From NCBI GenBank assembly GCA_964352425.1, contig CAYGRZ010000023.1, positions 1 to 25,574 on the forward strand: a DNA stretch of 25,574 nucleotides, in the 5' to 3' direction. The position numbers were made by a program, and so were the translations under genes. Below are positions 21,339 through 25,574 of this stretch, one piece after another. Position 1 is the first letter of the stretch, and each line of letters starts with the position of its first letter. Below the pieces are notes generated by a model that saw nothing but the letters and a program-made list of their open reading frames with translations, was not told the DNA's origin and ran no database searches. The DNA is from JAMWCX01 sp964352425 (GTDB lineage: Bacteria; Omnitrophota; Gorgyraeia; 2-01-FULL-45-10).

Positions 21339-23270
21339 CTATTCGTCACTATATTTCCGCTTTTCGGCATCGTATGTTTTCATAGTCACGTCGAGCTGGG
21401 CGTAACAGGAATCTATCTTTTCCGCCAGCTCTTTCAGCTCTCTCGAAAGCTCGCTCCTTCGGATGGCTCCGAGGCCGCCTTTTGCCGAAGCCTTCGCCAG
21501 TTCCCCGTTCACGGCCGCCATTCCGGCCTCGGAAGAGATTATCTCATCTTCCAGGCTCTTGATCTTCTCTTCGAGAGGCTTTACAACCTTCGACCTCATC
21601 GCGTTAAACTCCGCGCGGGCCTTTCTCGACATTTTACTGCTATGCCCTTTTGCTCCGTGCGCTGCCCCGATTTTCGGCGGGACCGTCCCGCCCGGCTGCG
21701 GTATGGCAGCCGGCGCGCCGGACTGGCCGGATGGGGCCTGCCCGACTGCCGGAGTTTTCATTGCGGGCAGCGGCTTGTCCTCGTCATCTTCCCACCCGAT
21801 GCTATCCAGGAACTCCCGGTACGTACCCGGGTAAAAAAAGACTTTGTCATTTTTGAAGACGATGAGTTTCGTCGCCACTTCGTTCAGGAAATGCTCATCG
21901 TGCGCTACCACGAGCGCCGCGCCCTCAAAGTCCCTCACGGCATCCATCATCGCCTGGCAGGATTCGATATCGAGATGGTGCGTGGGCTCATCCAGGAAGA
22001 GGATATTGGAAGGCGCGACAAGGAGTTTCCCCAGAAGGAGGCGGCTGCGCTCGCCGCCGGAAAGGACCTTGACCTTCTTCTCGGCATCGTCTCCAGAAAA
22101 CATCATCGCGCCGCATATCCCGCGCACGCGCGATTTTTCGATAAAGGCCCTGCCCAGGGATATCTCCTCTTCCACGGTAAGCTCGTCGTTCAGGTCGGCC
22201 GTATTCGCCTGCTCATAATACGCCGGCAGCGCCGCCGTGTGCGTCTTAACGCTGCCGCCCACAGGCGTAAGCCTGCCGGAGAGCAGCTTCAGGAGCGTGG
22301 TCTTGCCCTTACCGTTCTTGCCTACGATGCAGATCTTATCGTGCCTGTTCACGGTAAAATTCAGGCCGCTGATCAGGTACGGCTGCCTGCCGTCGTATGA
22401 GAACGTAAGGTCGTTCACATCCATGACCTGCCCGGCGCGGAACGGCTCATAATTGAACGAGAACGACAGCGTGCGGATCTCCTCAAGCTTGTCCAGCTTC
22501 TCCATCTTCTCGAGCTTCTTGATGCTGGACTGAACGCCCTTGGCATGGCTTGCCTTCGAGCGGAACGTGTTCACATACACCATCATCTGCTTGCGCTTCT
22601 TCTCATCCTCTACGCGCCTCTTCTCGTGCAGCTCTTCGTCTTTATGCAGCTGGGCATAATATTTTCCGGTCGATCCCCTGCACTTGCGAACCCGCCCGCG
22701 GTGTATGCCTACTATGTGCGTCGTCACGCTGTCGACAAGGTCCCTGTCGTGGCTTATCACGATGAGCTCTCCCTTCCACGACCGCAGGAACTTCTCAAGC
22801 CATCGTATCGAGATTATGTCGAGGAAGTTCGTAGGCTCGTCCAAAAGGAGCATGTTGGGCTCGGAGACCAGGGCCTTGGTCAGGGCGATACGCATCCGGA
22901 ACCCTCCGGATAATTCTGAAGGGTTGCGGCCGAAATCCTCTTCACGGAAACCGAGCCCGGAGAGGATCTTCTCCACCTTCCATTCTGCCCCCATCTCTTC
23001 CGGGCTCAAGCCCTGGCACCCCTCCTCCAATACGGTAGGCTTGCTGAATGCCAGGTGCTGTCCGAGATATCCTATGGCGTAATTGTTGGGCATGAAGACC
23101 TTGCCTTCGTCGGGTTCTTCTTCTCCGGTTATGATCCTGAAGAGCGTGGTCTTCCCGTGGCCGTTACGGCCCACGAGCCCGACCCTTTCACCGGCAAGGA
23201 CATCAAAGCTCACGTCGGAGAAGAGCACCCGGGTGGCGTATTGTTTAGACATATTCTTTATCGATATCAT
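21339..23270 (-). CDS. ABC-F family ATPase (Uup/YheS type)
   Basis: A 643-residue soluble protein with two ABC cassettes and no membrane helices. Cassette 1 has Walker A GRNGHGKTT (34-42), signature LSGGFRMRIALTKAL and Walker B LLLDEPTNFLD. The inter-domain linker is rich in Lys/Glu (HEKRRVEDEKKRKQMM). Cassette 2 has GKNGKGKTT, LSGGERSRLLLGKLL and ILFLDEPTHHLD. A Pro/Ala-rich spacer (about 515-545) leads to a C-terminal coiled coil (about 555-640), as in Uup and YheS. ABC-F proteins act on ribosomes (translation quality control or antibiotic protection); which role applies is not visible. It starts 37 nt after the SpoU-methyltransferase gene and probably shares its transcript. Confidence 0.93.
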   Translation of the reverse strand: MISIKNMSKQYATRVLFSDVSFDVLAGERVGLVGRNGHGKTTLFRIITGEEEPDEGKVFMPNNYAIGYLGQHLAFSKPTVLEEGCQGLSPEEMGAEWKVEKILSGLGFREEDFGRNPSELSGGFRMRIALTKALVSEPNMLLLDEPTNFLDIISIRWLEKFLRSWKGELIVISHDRDLVDSVTTHIVGIHRGRVRKCRGSTGKYYAQLHKDEELHEKRRVEDEKKRKQMMVYVNTFRSKASHAKGVQSSIKKLEKMEKLDKLEEIRTLSFSFNYEPFRAGQVMDVNDLTFSYDGRQPYLISGLNFTVNRHDKICIVGKNGKGKTTLLKLLSGRLTPVGGSVKTHTAALPAYYEQANTADLNDELTVEEEISLGRAFIEKSRVRGICGAMMFSGDDAEKKVKVLSGGERSRLLLGKLLVAPSNILFLDEPTHHLDIESCQAMMDAVRDFEGAALVVAHDEHFLNEVATKLIVFKNDKVFFYPGTYREFLDSIGWEDDEDKPLPAMKTPAVGQAPSGQSGAPAAIPQPGGTVPPKIGAAHGAKGHSSKMSRKARAEFNAMRSKVVKPLEEKIKSLEDEIISSEAGMAAVNGELAKASAKGGLGAIRRSELSRELKELAEKIDSCYAQLDVTMKTYDAEKRKYSDE

Positions 23271-23307
23271 CGTCTTCCTGACCTTATGCTATGCATGTAC
23301 AGTATCT

Positions 23308-24129
23308 TCATGATTTTAATCGGGAACGAAAGCGCGACGCTTCATAGAGACATACCGCGCTGGCACTGGCGACATTTAATGAATCAACGGCCTTTGAGAT
23401 CGGTATGCGAACCTTTACATCGGCGATACGTACTACGTTACGCGATATACCCTTATCCTCATTGCCGAAAACAAAACAAATATTGCCTGAGAGTTCAACT
23501 TTAGCGATATCGCCCGTACCCCTGCCGGGAGTGGCGACGATTATGCGTGTATCGTGTTCTTTCTTAAGCCAGGCAAGGCTCGATCCAAGATCATCTTCGT
23601 AATAGACCGGCAATCTGAAGATGGTACCCATGGAGACGCGCACGGCTTTTCGATAATACGGGTCATACGTGGCATGATCGACTATAAGCGCCTGGGCCCC
23701 GAACGCGGCCGCGTTACGCGCTATAAGGCCGACGTTTTGAGGGTCATTGATGGCGTTCAGCGCGACGAAAAAGAGCGGGCGCTTAGGCTTTTTCAGCGCG
23801 TCGGAAATCGCGCGCTTTTTGGGGCAATAGCCGACGGCCATGATCCCCTTATGAAAGCGGAACCCTATGATGTCCTCTACCAATCCATTAGGCGCAACGT
23901 AGAGAGGGGCTCCTCTTCTGGCCATTACCGCGAGGAGAGGTTTGTATCTGGTGATGGTTTCGCGGGATGTGAGGCACGACGCTATCCGGCATTCGCTCTC
24001 CAGCATGCTCCGGACGACCTTCTCTCCCTCGGCTATGAAGATACCGTCTCTTTCCAGCTCTTTGCCCTTAAGGCAGCGATAGGCCGACAGGCGCGGATCA
24101 CCCGGGTCTTGTATCGTGATAAAGTTCAA
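23308..24129 (-). CDS. SpoU-family RNA 2'-O-methyltransferase (TrmH/RlmB-like)
   Basis: A 273-residue SPOUT enzyme transferring methyl from SAM to ribose 2'-OH of rRNA or tRNA. Motif 1 is NDPQNVGLIARNA (128-140), motif 2 is FGNEDKGIS (221-229) and motif 3 is IPISKAVDSLNVASASAVCLYE (from 242), forming the trefoil knot. An N-terminal RNA-binding extension (1-100, SpoU_sub_bind-like, with FIAEGEKVVR) is present. The exact RNA target is not determinable. The start is a TTG at 24129 with AGAGGA at 5 nt; the nearby ATG at 24133 is in another frame. An extended -10 promoter lies at 24256-24264, and a palindrome sits in the leader. Confidence 0.92.
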   Translation of the reverse strand: MNFITIQDPGDPRLSAYRCLKGKELERDGIFIAEGEKVVRSMLESECRIASCLTSRETITRYKPLLAVMARRGAPLYVAPNGLVEDIIGFRFHKGIMAVGYCPKKRAISDALKKPKRPLFFVALNAINDPQNVGLIARNAAAFGAQALIVDHATYDPYYRKAVRVSMGTIFRLPVYYEDDLGSSLAWLKKEHDTRIIVATPGRGTGDIAKVELSGNICFVFGNEDKGISRNVVRIADVKVRIPISKAVDSLNVASASAVCLYEASRFRSRLKS

Positions 24130-24171
24130 CCATTCCTCTTTTCATTTATTGCCGGGGTTATCAATAATTGC

Positions 24172-24193
24172 AGCCCGGGCTTAAGCCCGGGCT
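24172..24193. repeat. 22-bp perfect palindrome in SpoU leader
   Basis: AGCCCGGGCTT / AAGCCCGGGCT (24172-24182 and 24183-24193) are exact reverse complements with no loop. The shape resembles the palindrome at 2306-2331 (GTAGC...TTAA...GCTAC). It lies between the candidate promoter at 24256 and the TTG start, so it would form a hairpin in the leader. Confidence 0.65.
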
Positions 24194-24255
24194 ACTATGG
24201 CTTGAACATAGGTAGAAACAAAATAGACTTTCCGGGTCGTCCCCGAATAATGCAG

Positions 24256-24264
24256 ATTATACCA
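24256..24264 (-). promoter_or_regulatory. Extended -10 promoter for SpoU and ABC-F genes
   Basis: On the minus strand the sequence reads TGG-TATAAT (TATAAT at 24256-24261), an ideal extended -10 element. No clear -35 is seen. The leader to the TTG start at 24129 would be about 120 nt. The 337-nt interval 24130-24466 between divergent genes holds this promoter, the palindrome at 24172 and the hairpin at 24347; I see no gene in it. Confidence 0.55.
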
Positions 24265-24346
24265 CAATGTCCCTTATGCAGGATGGGGATTAAATTATTG
24301 CGTGGGTGACACCTTCCGGCATGGCACCTGGATACAAATGATGAAG

Positions 24347-24376
24347 CGGACAACTTATACAATGTCCGGTTTTTTT
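24347..24376 (+). terminator. Hairpin followed by T-run
   Basis: CGGACA (24347-24352) pairs with TGTCCG (24363-24368) around a 10-nt loop, followed by T7 (24370-24376). It looks like a plus-strand intrinsic terminator, but no plus-strand gene precedes it. It could be an attenuator upstream of the pseudouridine synthase or a remnant of a repeat. Confidence 0.35.
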
Positions 24377-24466
24377 GGATGGGCCAGGGAGACACCCTGT
24401 AATCTCCAATTATTAACAAAAAAAATTGCCTCCGGAATTTACTATTTGTGTTATAGTAACACCTGC

Positions 24467-25150
24467 ATGCGAAAAGACTGCCTTAAAGGGATAGAGATCA
24501 TTTACGAGGACCGTGACATCCTTGTCATCGACAAGCCGCCCCGGCTCCTTACGATGGCTTCTGCCACTGAAAGAGAAAAGACCGCCTACCATATTCTTAC
24601 GGATTATGTCCGCAAAGGCTGTGCCAGATCACCAAAACGCATCTTCATTGTACACCGCCTCGATAGAGACACATCGGGCATTGTCATCTTCGCAAAGACT
24701 GAGGCCGCGAAGAACTGCCTGCAGGACCGGTGGGATACAACAGAGAAAAAATATCTCGCTGTAGTGTACGGCAAATTACCGGAAAAGTCCGGCGTTATAA
24801 CTTCATATCTGGCTGAGAATGCCGCGCACGTTGTATACAGCACAAAAGACAAGTCAATGGGAAGGCTTTCCACCACCGCGTATACGGTCCTCAAAGAGAC
24901 GAGGGATTTCAGCGTTCTTGAGATCGACCTGGTTACAGGCAGGAAAAATCAGATACGCGTACATTTCGCTGAAAAGGGGCATCCGGTAGTGGGCGACACG
25001 AAGTACGGTAAACCCGGTGACATACACAAGCGCATGGCGCTGCACGCCCGCTCGATATCTTTCCTGCATCCCTGGACCGGCAGGAGGATGCTCTTAGAGG
25101 CAAAGGTCCCGGCTTATGTATCCGGCCTCGTAGGGAGTATACCCTATTAG
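24467..25150 (+). CDS. RluA-family RNA pseudouridine synthase
   Basis: About 227 residues. The catalytic motif HRLDRDTSG (63-71, Asp66 nucleophile) follows the typical opening IIYEDRDILVIDKPP, and later GRKNQIRVHFAEKGHPVVGDTKYG is the conserved RluA C-terminal signature. No S4 domain is present, so it resembles the short RluA/TruC-type enzymes that isomerise specific uridines in rRNA or tRNA. I choose ATG 24467, where homology begins; an in-frame ATG at 24302 would add 55 non-family residues across a hairpin. TATAGT at 24452-24457 sits too close to the start for a normal leader. This is the only intact + strand gene in the window. Confidence 0.9.
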   Translation: MRKDCLKGIEIIYEDRDILVIDKPPRLLTMASATEREKTAYHILTDYVRKGCARSPKRIFIVHRLDRDTSGIVIFAKTEAAKNCLQDRWDTTEKKYLAVVYGKLPEKSGVITSYLAENAAHVVYSTKDKSMGRLSTTAYTVLKETRDFSVLEIDLVTGRKNQIRVHFAEKGHPVVGDTKYGKPGDIHKRMALHARSISFLHPWTGRRMLLEAKVPAYVSGLVGSIPY

Positions 25151-25173
25151 TGGGAAGGCCTGTTCAATATAGT

Positions 25174-25195
25174 GGCGGTGTGTTTACCGCCTTGT
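25174..25195 (+). terminator. Candidate terminator of pseudouridine synthase gene
   Basis: GGCGGT (25174-25179) pairs with ACCGCC (25186-25191) around a 6-nt loop, followed by TTGTT, 23 nt after the stop codon. The T-tract is interrupted, so confidence is moderate. Confidence 0.4.
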
Positions 25196-25221
25196 TCGAA
25201 CTTTGTTTCGCGCCGCTGTCA

Positions 25222-25251
25222 TTGCGAGCCCCGAAGGGGCGAAGCAATCTC
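25222..25251. repeat. 30-nt repeat identical to MITE interior
   Basis: TTGCGAGCCCC...GAAGCAATCTC is identical over 30 nt to 352-381 inside the MITE. Here only the left half is present; the matching right half of the palindrome is missing, so it is a solo or truncated copy. Confidence 0.8.
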
Positions 25252-25276
25252 AAGAGTAATCAACGACTGGCTCGGT

Positions 25277-25341
25277 CCGGCCGCAGGCCGGGCGTCCCTC
25301 GCTATGCTCGGGAGGCTGCGCACCGGGCGGCCTGCGGCCGG
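25277..25341. repeat. Inverted repeat, 14-bp arms
   Basis: CCGGCCGCAGGCCG (25277-25290) and CGGCCTGCGGCCGG (25328-25341) are exact reverse complements separated by 37 nt. The segment is much more G+C-rich than its surroundings. No coding potential is evident. Confidence 0.65.
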
Positions 25342-25501
25342 CCGTGTCCTCGCCCTGCTATCCGATGTTTCAATGTATGTAAAACAGCCCCGGGCTCGTC
25401 CACATCCCGCCTGCTACACGCTAAAATGATCTCATGAACGGCGGGGTGCCGAGCCTGCCCCCTCAACCGAAACCGAAAGGCCACGCCACGCAAAACTCGA
25501 G

Positions 25502-25543
25502 GCAAAAAGGCAATTTTGAGCGCGGGCAAAATTGCCTTTTTGC
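25502..25543. repeat. Strong hairpin, 17-bp arms
   Basis: GCAAAAAGGCAATTTTG (25502-25518) pairs perfectly with CAAAATTGCCTTTTTGC (25527-25543) around an 8-nt loop. Because A and T tracts flank the inner stem, it could terminate transcription in both directions. Alternatively it is another mobile palindrome. Confidence 0.6.
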
Positions 25544-25574
25544 TGAAAACGGAGCACCTCATTTTTTTCATCGA

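Larger units (their letters stand above)
25151..25574. other. Gene-free, repeat-rich right end
   Basis: No open frame here has family-like sequence or a ribosome-binding site. The stretch holds the candidate terminator at 25174, the 30-nt repeat at 25222, a long-armed inverted repeat at 25277-25341 and a strong hairpin at 25502-25543. It looks like accumulated intergenic repeats. Confidence 0.6.

Noticed and set aside
25150..25571. Short open frames on both strands at the right end
   Set aside because: They are composed of inverted repeats, with Arg/Ala/Pro-rich translations and no recognisable domain or ribosome-binding site.

Overview
This window most likely comes from an uncultured Gram-negative (diderm) bacterium. 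The evidence is an outer-membrane beta-barrel ending in Phe, a BcsB-like periplasmic protein, a lipoprotein, and acyltransferase and patatin genes. The mix of gene families and the heavy load of short palindromic repeats between genes recalls Omnitrophota-type genomes. That placement is inference; no rRNA or tRNA gene is present to fix it.

Layout. At the left end (1-762, + strand) lies an ORF6N-domain gene broken twice: by a 162-bp MITE-like element with 15-bp inverted termini and a 9-bp target duplication, and by a 50-bp palindromic repeat. Removing both on paper restores the full protein. From 763 to 6154 (- strand) there is a glycerol module: monoacylglycerol-lipase-like hydrolase, glycerol kinase, glycerol-3-phosphate-dehydrogenase-like FAD/2Fe-2S protein, NAD/FAD oxidoreductase and a DUF1667 cysteine protein. 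The three junctions after glycerol kinase are invaded by hairpin repeats, some of which code for protein tails or occupy the ribosome-binding region.

From 6160 to 16517 (- strand) runs the main item: eight tightly coupled genes behind one good promoter (16561-16588). They look like a synthase-dependent exopolysaccharide system that I cannot match to a named one. In transcription order the products are a membrane-anchored DUF2334 deacetylase, a UDP-GlcNAc 2-epimerase, a GH8-like glycosidase, a membrane protein with a catalytically dead GGDEF domain that keeps the RxxD c-di-GMP site, a DUF2334-like protein that has lost its histidines, a processive GT2 synthase without PilZ, a BcsB-like protein and a short TPR/beta-barrel exporter. 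Synthase, BcsB and GH8 resemble cellulose (Bcs) systems, while c-di-GMP sensing through a separate degenerate GGDEF protein resembles PelD of the Pel system. The glycerol module follows after 5 nt and may share the transcript.

From 16628 to 19629 (- strand) there is an envelope-lipid group with its own promoter: an unknown membrane protein, PlsC, a patatin lipoprotein and DUF2062. A radical SAM protein (19735-21174), an ABC-F ATPase (21339-23270) and a SpoU-type RNA methyltransferase (23308-24129) follow, and a RluA-family pseudouridine synthase (24467-25150) lies on the + strand. The last 424 bases hold hairpins and repeats but no gene I can support, including a 30-nt exact copy of a segment inside the MITE.
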